From Actinomycetes bacterium (lineage in GTDB: Bacteria; Actinomycetota; Actinomycetes; Actinomycetales; JAJYRW01), in NCBI GenBank assembly GCA_021793895.1, contig JAJYRW010000004.1, positions 1-20,323 of the forward strand: DNA of 20,323 nucleotides, written 5' to 3'. Numbering within the stretch: position 1 is the stretch's first letter; each line of letters starts with the position of its first letter. Shown here piece by piece: positions 6,881-18,256 of this stretch. The notes under the pieces are model-generated. The model ran no database searches. It was not told where the DNA came from and was given only the letters and a program-made list of their open reading frames with translations. The translations under genes and the position numbers were made by a program.

Positions 6881-8692
6881 CTAACGCAAACCCTTGGCAC
6901 GGTCGAGCGACCACGCTGCGCGCACAAATGCCAGGTGCGAAAAAGCCTGTGGGAAGTTACCAATCATGCGCGAGTTCGCGGGGTCGTACTCCTCGGAGAA
7001 GAGCCCTAGGTCGCTAGCCGCTCCCGTCTGAATTTCGAGAAGCTTTTCTGCCTCCGAAATCCGTCCCATGCGGGCGTAGGCATCTACCAGCCAAAACGAA
7101 CACGCCAAAAACGGGTGTTCGCCCGGCGGGAGGCCATCAACTTCATGTTCCGTGCGGTATCGCAATACGAACCCATCGACGAGGAGTTCAGACTCGATTG
7201 CCTCAACGGTTGCTTTAAATATCGGGTCCTGCGCATCGAAAAAGCCCATGTGCAGGGCCTGTAGCAGGGCCGCATCGGTGTGGGTCGCCCCGTAATACTG
7301 CACGAGAGCTCCGGTCTCGGGGTGGGTTCCGCGCTTAACGATGTCGTCTCGCACGATCGCGCGCATCCGGCGCCAATGATCTAGGGGTCCGTCACAGTCG
7401 GGGAACTGCTCGACCGTGCGTATCGCCCGATCTAGGGCGGCCCACACCATGATTTTGGAGTGGGTGAAGTGCTGTGGTGCGCCGCGGATTTCCCAGATCC
7501 CCCGGTCGGGCAGGTGCCAATGCCGAAGTAGTCCATTGAGCAAAAAGCGCTGTAAAGACCAGGACTTCTGGTCGCCGTCCAAACCTGCCTGCCGCGCCGC
7601 GAATAGCGCCGACATGACCTCACCGAGCACGTCATTTTGAATCTGCTTAACTGCCGCGTTCCCCACTCGGACGGGACGCGAATTGGCGTATCCGGGCAGG
7701 TGATCCAGATGTCGCTCTGGAAGGTGGCGACTTCCGTCCACTCCATACATGATTTGCAGATCGTCGGGATCTCCCGCCACCGCGCGCAATAGCCAAGCCC
7801 GCCAGCGCTGCGCCTCCCAGTGGTAGCCGTATTCGATGAGCGCCTCGACCGTTAAGGACGCATCCCGCAGCCAGCAAAAACGATAATCCCAATTGCGTTC
7901 TCCGCCCGGCTGTTCCGGGAGTGAAGCCGTCGCAGCCGCCACGATTCCGCCGGTTTCATGATGCGTCAATAGGCGCAACACCAGTAGGGATCGGCGCACC
8001 AGATCGTCGTGTTCACCCGTATCGGTGCTGGTTCGTACCCACTCCACCCAGCGCTCATGGGTTTTTTCGATCGCGCGTGAAATATTGACCGCTGGGGGCG
8101 CATCGGCCCACGACGGCACCCAGGTCATCGCCAGTTCAACGGATTGGCCCTCCTGTAACGGGAAATGATCAACGTGCATATTTGCGGCGGATGCGTATGG
8201 GAGGCGATCTCCTCGCAAAATGACGGAATCGGCGCCAGCCGTAGCGCGGATGATTTCCCTATCGGCACCGTCTTTGGAGCGATGGATCCACGGAGTTCGT
8301 TCCCCATAGTCAAAACGCACCACCCACTCATGCTCAACTGTGACCTCGCCCTCTAGCACTTCCAGGTGGCGCACACAGTCCGCCCGTCCGCTGCCCAGCG
8401 GCATCGCATCTGTGAGCCGGGCTACACCACGGGCGGTAGTGAAAGTGGTTTCGAGTACAAAAGTCTCGCCGATATACCGGCGCTCAATGTCGACGGCGTC
8501 TTGAACCGTGAGTAGCCAGTGGCCGTGCTGGTTAGTGCCCAGTAGCGCTGCAAAACACGCGGGGGAGTCAAATCGGGGCAGACACATCCAGTCGATCGAG
8601 CCCGAGCGGGAAATCAGCGCGGCGGTGTTGCCGTCTCCAATCACCGCGTATTCGGATATCGGAATCGGATGTTCCTGTGCTGGGGTCGTCAT
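6881..8692 (-). CDS. Glycoside hydrolase family 15 protein (glucoamylase/trehalase type)
   Basis: A 603-residue cytoplasmic-type GH15 enzyme with no signal peptide. The N-terminal domain opens PIPISEYAVIGDGNTAALIS and SGSIDWMCLPRFDSPACFAA, typical of bacterial GH15. The (alpha/alpha)6-barrel carries ERNWDYRFCWLRDAS (about 265-279), PDRGIWEIRG with candidate general acid E401, and GLFSEEYDP with candidate base E567 or E568. It ends with GNFPQAFSHLAFV. Actinobacterial members include trehalases acting on alpha,alpha-trehalose and enzymes acting on alpha-glucans. The sequence does not decide between them, so trehalose or glycogen turnover is inference. ATG 8692 (MTTPAQEHPIPIS) is preferred over 8734, which adds a 14-residue non-conserved lead. 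There is no Shine-Dalgarno sequence, and CACAGT on the minus strand (8705-8700) ends 7 bases upstream. The gene is transcribed divergently from uvrA. Confidence 0.88.
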   Translation of the reverse strand: MTTPAQEHPIPISEYAVIGDGNTAALISRSGSIDWMCLPRFDSPACFAALLGTNQHGHWLLTVQDAVDIERRYIGETFVLETTFTTARGVARLTDAMPLGSGRADCVRHLEVLEGEVTVEHEWVVRFDYGERTPWIHRSKDGADREIIRATAGADSVILRGDRLPYASAANMHVDHFPLQEGQSVELAMTWVPSWADAPPAVNISRAIEKTHERWVEWVRTSTDTGEHDDLVRRSLLVLRLLTHHETGGIVAAATASLPEQPGGERNWDYRFCWLRDASLTVEALIEYGYHWEAQRWRAWLLRAVAGDPDDLQIMYGVDGSRHLPERHLDHLPGYANSRPVRVGNAAVKQIQNDVLGEVMSALFAARQAGLDGDQKSWSLQRFLLNGLLRHWHLPDRGIWEIRGAPQHFTHSKIMVWAALDRAIRTVEQFPDCDGPLDHWRRMRAIVRDDIVKRGTHPETGALVQYYGATHTDAALLQALHMGFFDAQDPIFKATVEAIESELLVDGFVLRYRTEHEVDGLPPGEHPFLACSFWLVDAYARMGRISEAEKLLEIQTGAASDLGLFSEEYDPANSRMIGNFPQAFSHLAFVRAAWSLDRAKGLR

Positions 8693-8770
8693 GATCACCA
8701 CTGTGCCGTAAAAACTCGCCAATAGTGAACCCATGCGGCGATGTCAGTGGCTCGACATACAATTATGCGC
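8693..8770. promoter_or_regulatory. Divergent promoter region between GH15 gene and uvrA
   Basis: Seventy-eight bases separate the two preferred start codons. On the plus strand TACAAT (8758-8763) is a near-perfect -10 placed 7 bases before GTG 8771 of uvrA. On the minus strand CACAGT (8705-8700) lies 7 bases before the GH15 ATG. Neither start has a Shine-Dalgarno sequence. No SOS-type inverted repeat GAAC-N4-GTTC is present. -35 elements are not obvious for either direction. Confidence 0.5.
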
Positions 8771-11629
8771 GTGAGTGAAGAACTGATCATCCAAGGTGCC
8801 CGCGAACACAATTTGAAGAATGTCTCGGTGCAACTACCGCGCAATGAGCTGATCGTGTTTACGGGCCTTTCGGGATCTGGGAAGTCCTCACTCGCCTTCG
8901 ACACAATTTTTGCCGAGGGGCAGCGCCGTTACGTCGAATCTCTATCGGCTTATGCACGCCAGTTCCTCGGCCAGATGGACAAGCCCGATGTGGACTTCAT
9001 CGAGGGTTTATCCCCAGCGGTATCCATTGACCAAAAATCGACCAGCCGCAACCCGCGATCGACCGTGGGAACCATCACCGAGGTCTACGATTACTTGCGG
9101 CTGCTGTACGCGCGCGCCGGCACGCAGCACTGCCCGGTGTGTGGGGAGCTGGTGCGGTCACAGACGCCCCAACAAATCGTGGATCAGTTGCTGGAGTTAC
9201 CCGAGCGAACTCGTTTCCAAGTGCTGGCTCCGGTGGTGCGGGGCCGCAAGGGGGAGTACGAAGAACTTTTCCACCAGATGCAAACAATGGGTTTTTCCCG
9301 CGCGCTGGTCGATGGTGAACAGGTCTCGCTCAGCGACCCGCCCAAGCTAGAGAAAAACCTCAAGCACGATATTGCCGTGATCGTGGACCGCCTCGTTGCG
9401 AAAGAAAATATTGGACGGCGTCTGACCGACTCGATTGAAACGGCACTGAAGTTGGCGGATGGGCTGGTAGTTGCCGACTTCGTCGATGAGCCGGCTGATT
9501 CGGAGGGGCGTCAGCGCCGATTTTCAGAGCATCGCTCTTGCCCGAACGAGCACCCGCTGACTTTGGAAGAGATTGAACCACGCACCTTCTCCTTTAACGC
9601 TCCCTACGGCGCGTGCCCAACGTGCAGCGGAATCGGCTCGAAGTTGCAGGTTGATCCAGAACTGGTCGTACCTGATGAGAATTTGACGCTGCGCGAGGGG
9701 GCGGTGGCGGCTTGGGGGCAGCTAGCGGAGTACTACCTGCGCATGGTCACCTCGCTCGCTGAAGAGTTGGAATTCTCCCTCGACGTGCCCTGGAAAGACC
9801 TGCCGAAGGCTGCGAAGAAGGCCCTACTGCACGGTAAGAATCACAAGGTGCACGTGCGCTATCGCAATCGCTGGGGCCGCGAACGTCGCTACTCAACTGG
9901 TTTCGAGGGCGCGATAGCGATGATTGAGCGCCGACATGCGGAGACTGAATCGGAAAACTCCCGGGAGCGCTATGAGGGTTACATGCGCGAAGTGCCGTGC
10001 GAAACTTGCGGTGGAGCGCGTTTAAAACCGGAGGTCTTGGCGGTAACCATCGGCGGCAAGTCCATTGCGGAACTGTGTGAATTGCCCATCAGCGCTTCGA
10101 AGGCGTTCTTGGACGATCTAAAACTTGGTAAGCGCGAAGAACAGATCGCCGGGCAGGTGCTTAAAGAAATTCACGCCCGCCTGGGCTTCTTGCTGGATGT
10201 GGGCCTTGACTATTTGTCACTGGCGCGCGCGGCCGGCACCCTGTCCGGGGGAGAGGCACAGCGCATCCGGCTTGCCACCCAAATTGGTTCCGGGCTGGTG
10301 GGAGTGCTTTACGTATTGGATGAGCCCAGTATTGGGCTGCATCAGCGAGATAATCGCCGCCTCATCGACACGCTCTCGCGGTTGCGGGACTTGGGGAACA
10401 CGTTGATCGTGGTCGAGCACGATGAAGATACCATTCGAGCCGCTGACTGGATCGTAGATATTGGTCCGGGTGCCGGGGAACACGGCGGGCACATCGTCCA
10501 CAGCGGAGACTTCGGCAATCTGGTCAAGAACCAGGCGTCAATAACCGGGGCCTACCTTTCGGGTCGCCGCGAGATTCCCGTGCCACCACAGCGGCGCCCG
10601 GCCGATCCGGAAAGGCAAGTTACCGTACACGGCGCCCGGGAAAACAACCTGCAAGACATCGACGTGTCTTTCCCGCTTGGCAACCTTGTCGCAATAACGG
10701 GTGTTTCCGGTTCGGGTAAGTCAACGCTGGTGAACTCGATCTTTTATAAAGTGCTCGCCAACGAGCTAAATCGGGCCCGCCAGGTGCCCGGCCGGCACCG
10801 GTCCGTTAGCGGAACAGAGCACCTCGACAAGGTCGTGCACGTGGACCAAAGCCCCATTGGCCGCACCCCCCGCTCCAACCCGGCGACCTACACCGGCGTG
10901 TGGGACCACGTGCGAAAGCTCTTCGCGGAGACCACAGAGGCCAAAGTGCGCGGATATAAGCCCGGCCGCTTCTCCTTCAACGTCAAGGGCGGGCGCTGCG
11001 AGGCCTGTTCCGGCGACGGCACGCTGCGCATTGAGATGAACTTCTTACCCGATGTTTATGTGCCCTGCGAGGTTTGCCACGGCGCGCGCTACAACCGCGA
11101 AACACTCGAAGTCCACTTCAAAGGCAAGAACGTCGCCGATGTTTTAAACATGCCGATCGAAGAGGCCGCAGAATTTTTCGAAGCCGTCCCGGCGATCTCC
11201 CGCCACCTGAGCACCCTGGTGGATGTGGGCCTGGGATATGTGCGCCTGGGACAGCCCGCCCCGACGCTATCGGGTGGGGAGGCGCAGCGGGTGAAGCTCG
11301 CCTCCGAATTACGCAAACGCTCAACCGGCCGCACCGTCTACGTCCTTGATGAACCCACCACCGGTTTGCACTTTGAAGATATCCAGCGCCTGTTGGGAAT
11401 GCTCCAAATCTTGGTCGACAAGGGCAACACGGTCGTAATCATTGAGCACAACCTAGACGTCATCAAGAACGCCGACTGGATTATTGACATGGGCCCCGAA
11501 GGCGGAAGCGGCGGCGGGACGGTAATTGCACAGGGGACACCTGAAGATGTGGCAAAATCCCCCCAGAGTTACACCGGCCAGTTTTTGGCACCGCTGCTTG
11601 CTGACGTTCCCATCGAACAGCCCGCCTAG
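8771..11629 (+). CDS. uvrA: Excinuclease ABC subunit UvrA
   Basis: UvrA is the damage-sensing ABC-type ATPase of nucleotide excision repair; a dimer scans DNA and loads UvrB. From GTG 8771 the protein has 952 residues, normal for the family. The first ATPase half has Walker A GLSGSGKS (32-39) and signature LSGGEAQR from 491. The second has Walker A GVSGSGKS (644-651) and signature from 833. The structural zinc site near the DNA-binding region is C743, C746, C766, C769. The N-proximal zinc module has CPNEH and CPTC instead of two CxxC pairs. GTG 8771 ([16 protein letters not shown]) is chosen because TACAAT lies exactly 7 bases upstream and homologous proteins begin near this point. ATG 8765 and ATG 8741 are alternatives that would fall within or before that -10. 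uvrC begins 20 bases after the stop codon. Confidence 0.97.
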   Translation: MSEELIIQGAREHNLKNVSVQLPRNELIVFTGLSGSGKSSLAFDTIFAEGQRRYVESLSAYARQFLGQMDKPDVDFIEGLSPAVSIDQKSTSRNPRSTVGTITEVYDYLRLLYARAGTQHCPVCGELVRSQTPQQIVDQLLELPERTRFQVLAPVVRGRKGEYEELFHQMQTMGFSRALVDGEQVSLSDPPKLEKNLKHDIAVIVDRLVAKENIGRRLTDSIETALKLADGLVVADFVDEPADSEGRQRRFSEHRSCPNEHPLTLEEIEPRTFSFNAPYGACPTCSGIGSKLQVDPELVVPDENLTLREGAVAAWGQLAEYYLRMVTSLAEELEFSLDVPWKDLPKAAKKALLHGKNHKVHVRYRNRWGRERRYSTGFEGAIAMIERRHAETESENSRERYEGYMREVPCETCGGARLKPEVLAVTIGGKSIAELCELPISASKAFLDDLKLGKREEQIAGQVLKEIHARLGFLLDVGLDYLSLARAAGTLSGGEAQRIRLATQIGSGLVGVLYVLDEPSIGLHQRDNRRLIDTLSRLRDLGNTLIVVEHDEDTIRAADWIVDIGPGAGEHGGHIVHSGDFGNLVKNQASITGAYLSGRREIPVPPQRRPADPERQVTVHGARENNLQDIDVSFPLGNLVAITGVSGSGKSTLVNSIFYKVLANELNRARQVPGRHRSVSGTEHLDKVVHVDQSPIGRTPRSNPATYTGVWDHVRKLFAETTEAKVRGYKPGRFSFNVKGGRCEACSGDGTLRIEMNFLPDVYVPCEVCHGARYNRETLEVHFKGKNVADVLNMPIEEAAEFFEAVPAISRHLSTLVDVGLGYVRLGQPAPTLSGGEAQRVKLASELRKRSTGRTVYVLDEPTTGLHFEDIQRLLGMLQILVDKGNTVVIIEHNLDVIKNADWIIDMGPEGGSGGGTVIAQGTPEDVAKSPQSYTGQFLAPLLADVPIEQPA

Positions 11630-11637
11630 CCAGGAAC

Positions 11638-11643
11638 TAAGAT
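11638..11643 (+). promoter_or_regulatory. Candidate -10 for leaderless uvrC transcript
   Basis: TAAGAT, close to the TATAAT consensus, lies 6 bases before ATG 11650 in the 20-base uvrA-uvrC gap. The only purine-rich sequence (AGGAA, 11632-11636) is 13 bases from the ATG. uvrC may still be co-transcribed with uvrA; this element would be an additional internal promoter. Confidence 0.4.
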
Positions 11644-11649
11644 CTACCT

Positions 11650-13599
11650 ATGGCTGATCCGGCTACATACCGCCCAAAACCGGGGGAGATCCCTACCGAT
11701 CCGGGGGTATATCGCTTCTTCGACGAGCACGGCCGCGTGGTGTATGTGGGCAAGGCGAAGAGCCTGCGTGCCCGCCTAAGTTCGTATTTTCAAGACGTCG
11801 CGGGGCTGCATCCCCGCACGCAGCACATGGTGACAACTGCCGCCCGCGTGGAGTGGACCGTGGTCGCCAATGAGGTTGAGGCGCTCACTCTCGAGTACTC
11901 GTGGATTAAAGAGTTCAAGCCCCGATTCAATGTGCAATATCGGGACGATAAGTCCTATCCATATCTGGCCGTGACCATGGGCGAAGAAATCCCGCGCGTC
12001 CAGGTAATGCGTGGTAAACGCAAAGCCGGAACCCGCTACTTTGGCCCCTATACGCACGCCTGGGCGATCCGGGAAACGGTCGATTTATTACTGCGCGTCT
12101 TTCCCATGCGCTCGTGTTCTGCCGGAGTCTTAAGGCGCGCCCAACGCGCCGGGCGGCCCTGCCTGCTCGGATACATCGGCAAATGCGCAGCCCCGTGCGT
12201 GGGTTGGATTTCCGTTGATGACCATCGCCAACTCGCCAAAGACTTTGCCGATTTCATGGCCGGAGACACCCGGCGCTTCACCCGCCGCATCGAGAAGGAA
12301 ATGCAGGAGGCTGCCGCCGCCCAAGAATATGAAAGAGCCGGCCGCCTGCGCGATGATCTGGCGGCGCTGCGCCAAGCCATGGAAATGAACGCGGTCGTGT
12401 TTTCTGACAGCACCGACGCGGATGTTTTTGCTTTGGCGGCTGATGAACTAGAGGTTTCCGTCCAGGTCTTTCACGTGCGCGGTGGCCGCATTCGCGGTCA
12501 GCGCGGCTGGGTGGGCGAACGCGTCGAAGACGTCGACGAGGCCGGGCTGGTAGAACACTTACTGCAACAGGTTTATGGCGATGCCGAGCCGGGCACCGAT
12601 GCCGTCCCGCGCGAAGTATTGGTCCCAACTCTTCCGGAAGACTCGAGCCAACTGGCGCAGTGGTTGCGTGATCGCCGCGGATCCAACGTGAACCTTCGGG
12701 TGCCGCAGCGGGGGGAGAAACGGGCGCTGGCCCAGACAGTCCACCGCAACGCCGAACAGGCCCTGGCTCTACACAAGACACGGCGCAGTTCCGATCTGAC
12801 GACCCGCAGTCAGGCCCTAAAAGAGCTGCAAGAGTATTTAGATCTGTCCGAGGCGCCGTTGCGCATCGAGGCCTATGACATTTCCATGTTGCAGGGCACC
12901 AACGTGGTTGGCTCGATGGTGGTTTTTGAAGATGGCCTGGCCCGAAAATCGGAATATCGCCGCTTCACCGTCCGCGGCGACGAAGGGTTTGACGATCTGG
13001 CAGCAATGCGCGAAGTACTGCGACGGCGCTTCAAACGCAGCAGCGGAACGGAAGAGACGCCGTCCCAAATCGCTAAGACCGAAAATGCGGACCAAACGCC
13101 GCTGGAAGAGCGCACCGACTCCGCCACCGCGGCCAGCGCCGCGGAACCGCCGCGCTTTGCCTACCCACCGCAATTGCTGGTTATTGACGGCGGAGCACCG
13201 CAAGTGGCTGCCGCGGCGCAGGTGTTGGACGAGTTGGGCATTGTCGATGTAGCGCTGTGCGGGCTGGCGAAGCGGTTAGAAGAGGTTTGGATTCCCGGCG
13301 AGGCCTACCCGCTGGTGCTGCCGCGCAATTCTGAGGCGCTGTATATGCTGCAGCGCCTGCGGGATGAAGCCCACCGCTTCGCGATTAGTTTCCACCGCAA
13401 GAAGCGCGCGAAATCCATGGTTTCTTCAGTGCTCGACGAAGTTCCGGGGTTGGGACCGGCGCGCCGGAAAGCGCTGTTGAAGCACTTTGGCTCTGTGAAG
13501 CGTATTCGTCAGGCCGAAGTAGAAGATATCGCCCAAGTCCCCGGTATTGGCCCAGTAATTGCCGCCGATATCGCCAAAACGTTACGGAAATCGTCATGA
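11650..13599 (+). CDS. uvrC: Excinuclease ABC subunit UvrC
   Basis: UvrC makes both incisions flanking a DNA lesion once UvrB is bound. The 649-residue protein has an N-terminal GIY-YIG nuclease ([21 protein letters not shown], residues 19-39) for the 3' cut. A UVR motif near 215-245 binds UvrB. The RNase H-like nuclease for the 5' cut has candidate catalytic residues D410 (AYDIS), D513 (LVIDGG) and H575 (DEAHRF). Two helix-hairpin-helix motifs ([34 protein letters not shown]) form the C-terminus. A hydrophilic Glu/Thr/Ala-rich insert of roughly 40 residues (about 467-505) lies between D410 and D513. Such inserts vary in length among actinobacteria and do not disturb the motifs. It follows uvrA by 20 bases and precedes yvcK by 42. 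Confidence 0.97.
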   Translation: MADPATYRPKPGEIPTDPGVYRFFDEHGRVVYVGKAKSLRARLSSYFQDVAGLHPRTQHMVTTAARVEWTVVANEVEALTLEYSWIKEFKPRFNVQYRDDKSYPYLAVTMGEEIPRVQVMRGKRKAGTRYFGPYTHAWAIRETVDLLLRVFPMRSCSAGVLRRAQRAGRPCLLGYIGKCAAPCVGWISVDDHRQLAKDFADFMAGDTRRFTRRIEKEMQEAAAAQEYERAGRLRDDLAALRQAMEMNAVVFSDSTDADVFALAADELEVSVQVFHVRGGRIRGQRGWVGERVEDVDEAGLVEHLLQQVYGDAEPGTDAVPREVLVPTLPEDSSQLAQWLRDRRGSNVNLRVPQRGEKRALAQTVHRNAEQALALHKTRRSSDLTTRSQALKELQEYLDLSEAPLRIEAYDISMLQGTNVVGSMVVFEDGLARKSEYRRFTVRGDEGFDDLAAMREVLRRRFKRSSGTEETPSQIAKTENADQTPLEERTDSATAASAAEPPRFAYPPQLLVIDGGAPQVAAAAQVLDELGIVDVALCGLAKRLEEVWIPGEAYPLVLPRNSEALYMLQRLRDEAHRFAISFHRKKRAKSMVSSVLDEVPGLGPARRKALLKHFGSVKRIRQAEVEDIAQVPGIGPVIAADIAKTLRKSS

Positions 13600-13641
13600 C
13601 CTGGCATCCTGGAAGTGTGAACCTTATGGTCCGAGCGGGCG

Positions 13642-14643
13642 GTGAACACCGTGGTTAAACGCCAATACGAACTGGGCGACACCGGCGAAACTGGCGGCCC
13701 CTCAATTGTGGCCCTCGGTGGCGGGCACGGGCTCTTTGCGTCCTTGCAAGCCCTGCGGCACGTATCTGACAAGCTCACCGCGGTAGTGACCGTTGCGGAC
13801 GACGGGGGCTCTTCGGGCCGGCTGCGTGGCGAGCTTGGCGTGTTGCCGCCCGGAGACTTGCGAATGGCCCTTTCCGCACTGTGTGATGACGGGACGTGGG
13901 GGCGAACCTGGCGGGATGTCCTGCAGCATCGTTTCAACTCTTCGGGAGAGCTAAACGGCCACGCCGTGGGAAATTTGCTCATAGTCGCACTGTGGCAATT
14001 ACACGACGACCCGATTGCCGGACTGGAGCTGGTGGGGCGGCTGCTGGGCGCGCGCGGAAGAGTGCTGCCAATGGCCTCGGTGCCACTTGAAATTGAAGCC
14101 GACGTCACAACCGTTGATGCCCCGGATGAATTGACCACGGTGCGGGGGCAAAGCAAAGTTGCGGTCGCTCCCGGGCGGGTGGCTGAAGTTCGGCTGGTGC
14201 CGCATGACCCTCCTGCTTCTCCGGAAGCCGTTGCAGCCATTGAAGAGGCGGACTGGGTGGTGCTCGGTCCCGGTTCTTGGTTCACATCGGTCCTGGTGCA
14301 TTTGCTGGTACCCGAACTGGCTGCGGCGCTAGAAAACACCAAGGCTCGGCGCTGCATTACCATGAATCTTTCGAACCGCGACGCGGAGACAACCGGTTTC
14401 ACAGCATCGGACCACCTGGCAGTCATCCGGCAGCATGCGCCTAATATGCGCATAGATGCAGTCCTTGCGGATCCGGTGTCTGTGGAAGACGTTGACGCAC
14501 TGCGAGCTGAGTCCGAAAAACTGGGTGCAAGACTGCTGCTGCGCCAAGTTCGCCGCAGCGACACTTCGACGCAGCACGACCCGCTGCGTCTGGCGGCTGC
14601 CTATAGAGACGTATTCGACGATGTTAAAGGGGATGTGACGTGA
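13642..14643 (+). CDS. yvcK: YvcK/GlmR-like gluconeogenesis factor (CofD-like, UDP-sugar binding)
   Basis: A 333-residue protein of the YvcK family, a Rossmann-like CofD-related fold. Family knowledge: it is needed for growth on gluconeogenic carbon sources and for cell-wall precursor supply, and it binds UDP-N-acetylglucosamine-type nucleotides (B. subtilis GlmR, M. tuberculosis CuvA). Visible motifs are [14 protein letters not shown] (22-35), [15 protein letters not shown] and [13 protein letters not shown], all typical of the ligand pocket. GTG 13642 is the likely start; GTG 13651 is an alternative. A weak GAGCGGG lies just upstream, and TATGGT (13625-13630) could be a -10. The last 4 bases overlap the whiA start, so the two are translationally coupled. 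In many bacteria rapZ (yvcJ) sits directly before this gene; here only 42 non-coding bases separate it from uvrC. Confidence 0.93.
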   Translation: MNTVVKRQYELGDTGETGGPSIVALGGGHGLFASLQALRHVSDKLTAVVTVADDGGSSGRLRGELGVLPPGDLRMALSALCDDGTWGRTWRDVLQHRFNSSGELNGHAVGNLLIVALWQLHDDPIAGLELVGRLLGARGRVLPMASVPLEIEADVTTVDAPDELTTVRGQSKVAVAPGRVAEVRLVPHDPPASPEAVAAIEEADWVVLGPGSWFTSVLVHLLVPELAAALENTKARRCITMNLSNRDAETTGFTASDHLAVIRQHAPNMRIDAVLADPVSVEDVDALRAESEKLGARLLLRQVRRSDTSTQHDPLRLAAAYRDVFDDVKGDVT

Positions 14644-15650
14644 GCGGGAAAATGGCTTCGATGTCATTAACGGCGCAAGTGAAAGATGAACTTGCGCGCC
14701 TGCCAATAGAACGCCCCTGCTGCCGCCGCGCAGAACTTTCTGCGGCATTTCGCTTTGCCGGCGGGCTCCAAATCGTTTCCCCCGACATTGTGGCCCACCG
14801 CATCGTGGTTGAGGCTGAACTCGATAGCGGTATTGCCGCGCGGCGGGTGCGCCAATACGTCATGGAAATGTATGGCCACCAATCCGAGATGATGGTCTTG
14901 CAACGCGGCGGACTGCGGCGCAGCCCGCGCTACGTGGTGCGTGTGGTGCGCGATGGTGAATCACTGGCCCGGCAAACTGGACTCATTGATTCGCGGGGCC
15001 GGCCAGTACACGGGCTGCCGCCGGCCGTTGTTGGGGGAGCGATCTGCGATGCGGAATCCGTGTGGCGTGGAGCTTTTTTGGCACACGGATCGATTGTGGA
15101 GCCGGGCCGGTCATCCGCGCTCGAAGTTTCCTGCCCGGGCCCGGAGGCCGCGCTAGCACTCATCGGGGCCGCCCGCCGCTTAGGGATCACCGCCAAGTCG
15201 AAGGAAGTGCGCGGAGTCGACCGGGTTGTGATTAGGGACGGCGACGCTATCTCTGCGCTGTTAACTCGCCTGGGCGCCCATGATGCTGTGCTGGTGTGGG
15301 AGGAGCGGCGCATGCGGCGCGAGGTGCGCGCCACCGCGAACCGGCTGGCCAATTTTGACGACGCAAATATGCGGCGTTCTGCTCGCGCAGCGGTAGCGGC
15401 CAGTGCCCGGGTGAACCGCGCGTTCGAAATCTTGGGCGACGACGTACCCGAGCATCTGCGCGCTGCGGGAAACCTGCGTCTAAAGCACAAACAGGCGAGT
15501 TTGGAAGAATTGGGGCAGTCAGCTCAGCCGCCCATGACGAAGGACGCAATTGCGGGGCGAATCCGCCGGTTATTGGCTATGGCTGATAAGCGCGCTGCGG
15601 AATTGGGAATTCCCTCAACGGAGTCCGCGGTTACGGCTGAAGAAGAGTAA
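14640..15650 (+). CDS. whiA: WhiA sporulation/cell-division regulator
   Basis: A 336-residue WhiA protein. The N-terminal part is a degenerate LAGLIDADG homing-endonuclease-like fold ([30 protein letters not shown]). The C-terminal helix-turn-helix domain has [18 protein letters not shown] and [18 protein letters not shown], then [20 protein letters not shown], the family's most conserved part. In Streptomyces it activates sporulation septation genes with WhiB. In non-sporulating Gram-positives it affects division and chromosome segregation. GTG 14640 gives a 4-base GTGA overlap with yvcK and has AAAGGGG (14626-14632) 7 bases upstream. ATG 14661 ([11 protein letters not shown]) is a credible alternative and matches the usual family N-terminus more closely. 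The product ends with an acidic tail (TAEEE). Confidence 0.95.
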   Translation: MSGKMASMSLTAQVKDELARLPIERPCCRRAELSAAFRFAGGLQIVSPDIVAHRIVVEAELDSGIAARRVRQYVMEMYGHQSEMMVLQRGGLRRSPRYVVRVVRDGESLARQTGLIDSRGRPVHGLPPAVVGGAICDAESVWRGAFLAHGSIVEPGRSSALEVSCPGPEAALALIGAARRLGITAKSKEVRGVDRVVIRDGDAISALLTRLGAHDAVLVWEERRMRREVRATANRLANFDDANMRRSARAAVAASARVNRAFEILGDDVPEHLRAAGNLRLKHKQASLEELGQSAQPPMTKDAIAGRIRRLLAMADKRAAELGIPSTESAVTAEEE

Positions 15651-16934
<1,284 letters not shown>

Positions 16935-16964
16935 GGCACTTCCCAACGAAGTAAAACCGTGACC

Positions 16965-17010
16965 GTGCCCGCGGGTGAGAATCGCCAGTCGATTGTTCAT
17001 TCGCGGGCAC
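16965..17010 (+). other. Stable hairpin between gap and pgk
   Basis: GTGCCCGCG (16965-16973) pairs perfectly with CGCGGGCAC (17002-17010). The helix can extend inward by six more pairs (three of them G-U) to about 15 bp. No T-run follows, so it is not a standard intrinsic terminator. It lies 30 bases after the gap stop codon and 46 before the pgk ATG. It could stabilise the 3' end of a processed gap message or attenuate read-through; the function is inferred. Confidence 0.65.
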
Positions 17011-17056
17011 AGTCATGTCACAGCTGAATTACCTTCAAGGGAGTAAACGAAAAACC

Positions 17057-18256
17057 ATGAAAACTATTGAAGACCTCGGAGACCTCCGGGGAAAAAGAGT
17101 CTTAGTTCGCGCCGACCTGAACGTGCCACTGGATGGTAAAACCATTACCGATGACGGCCGCATAAAAGCCTCGCTGCCCACCATCAAGAAATTAATCGGT
17201 GCCGGCGCCCGCGTGGCGGTTGTAGCCCACCTGGGGCGTCCTAAAGGCCAACCCGATGATCAGTATTCGCTGGCGCCGGTCGCCACCCGGCTGTCCGAGC
17301 TGCTCGGTGCGGACGTGGCATTTGCTACTGACACGGTGGGCGCCAGTGCAAAAGAGACCATTGCGGCGCTTGCCGATGGGCAGGTTGCACTGCTTGAAAA
17401 CCTCCGCTTTAACGCCGGTGAAACTTCTAAGGACGATGCGGAACGCGGTGCTTTCGCAGATGAGTTAGCCGCGCTGGCTGATGTCTATGTTTCGGACGGC
17501 TTCGGTGTTGTGCACCGGAAGCAGGCTTCCGTTTATGACGTTGCCAAGCGCCTGCCGGCCGCCGTGGGCGGGCTTGTCTTGAAGGAAGTCGAATCACTGC
17601 GCAAGGCAACCGATAATCCCCAGCGCCCCTATGCAGTTGTGCTGGGCGGGTCAAAGGTCTCTGACAAGCTCGGCGTTATTGGCAATCTACTCGGCAAGGC
17701 CGATCAGCTGATGATTGGTGGCGGCATGGTCTTCACCTTCTTGGCGGCTAAAGGTTACGAGGTTGGCTCCTCGCTGCTGGAAAAAGACCAAATCGACACG
17801 GTGAAGGGCTATTTGGCCGATGCTGAAAAGCAGGGCGTAGAAATTATTCTGCCCACAGACATCGTGGTCGCCGACGAATTCGCGGCTGATTCACCACATG
17901 ATGTGGTTGCGGCAGACGCGATGCCCGAAGGCCGCATGGGCCTGGATATTGGCCCCGAGTCGGCCCAGCGCTTTGCTGAAGTGATTCGCGCGGCGAAGAC
18001 CGTGGTGTGGAATGGGCCGATGGGAGTGTTTGAGTTTCCCGCTTTTGCGGACGGCACTTCCGCAATCGCGCAGGCCATGATTGATTCCGATGCCTTCAGC
18101 GTTGTCGGTGGTGGGGATTCCGCCGCGGCCGTACGCCGTCTAGACTTCGACGAGGCCGGCTTTAGCCACATTTCGACCGGTGGCGGGGCCTCGCTGGAAT
18201 TCTTAGAAGGCAAAGACCTGCCGGGCTTGGCAGTTTTGGAGGATAAAGACGCATGA
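17057..18256 (+). CDS. pgk: Phosphoglycerate kinase
   Basis: The enzyme transfers phosphate from 1,3-bisphosphoglycerate to ADP, the first ATP-yielding step of glycolysis. It has 399 residues, typical for bacterial PGK. Substrate-binding motifs [11 protein letters not shown] (16-26) and HLGRPKG (58-64) lie in the N-terminal lobe. [14 protein letters not shown] follows, and GGGDSAAAV in the C-terminal lobe binds nucleotide. ATG 17057 is chosen because it gives the canonical MKTIEDL start and AAGGGAG (17037-17043) lies upstream, though the 13-base spacing is longer than ideal. GTC/ATG codons further upstream would add non-conserved residues. The stop overlaps the tpiA start in ATGA (18253-18256), indicating translational coupling. 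Confidence 0.97.
   Translation: MKTIEDLGDLRGKRVLVRADLNVPLDGKTITDDGRIKASLPTIKKLIGAGARVAVVAHLGRPKGQPDDQYSLAPVATRLSELLGADVAFATDTVGASAKETIAALADGQVALLENLRFNAGETSKDDAERGAFADELAALADVYVSDGFGVVHRKQASVYDVAKRLPAAVGGLVLKEVESLRKATDNPQRPYAVVLGGSKVSDKLGVIGNLLGKADQLMIGGGMVFTFLAAKGYEVGSSLLEKDQIDTVKGYLADAEKQGVEIILPTDIVVADEFAADSPHDVVAADAMPEGRMGLDIGPESAQRFAEVIRAAKTVVWNGPMGVFEFPAFADGTSAIAQAMIDSDAFSVVGGGDSAAAVRRLDFDEAGFSHISTGGGASLEFLEGKDLPGLAVLEDKDA

Noticed and set aside
8693..8770. LexA/SOS box upstream of uvrA, and likewise upstream of uvrB.
   Set aside because: No GAAC-N4-GTTC or close variant is present in either upstream region, so SOS control is not supported by sequence.
9500..9640. UvrA first zinc module has CPNEH instead of a CxxC pair.
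   Set aside because: From memory, other actinobacterial UvrA proteins have a similar CPNGH pattern, so it is a lineage feature rather than a defect. The second zinc site is complete.
13030..13170. UvrC hydrophilic insert as a possible frameshift or foreign domain.
   Set aside because: The frame is continuous, the flanking nuclease motifs are intact, and the insert is low-complexity linker of a kind that varies among actinobacterial UvrC proteins.
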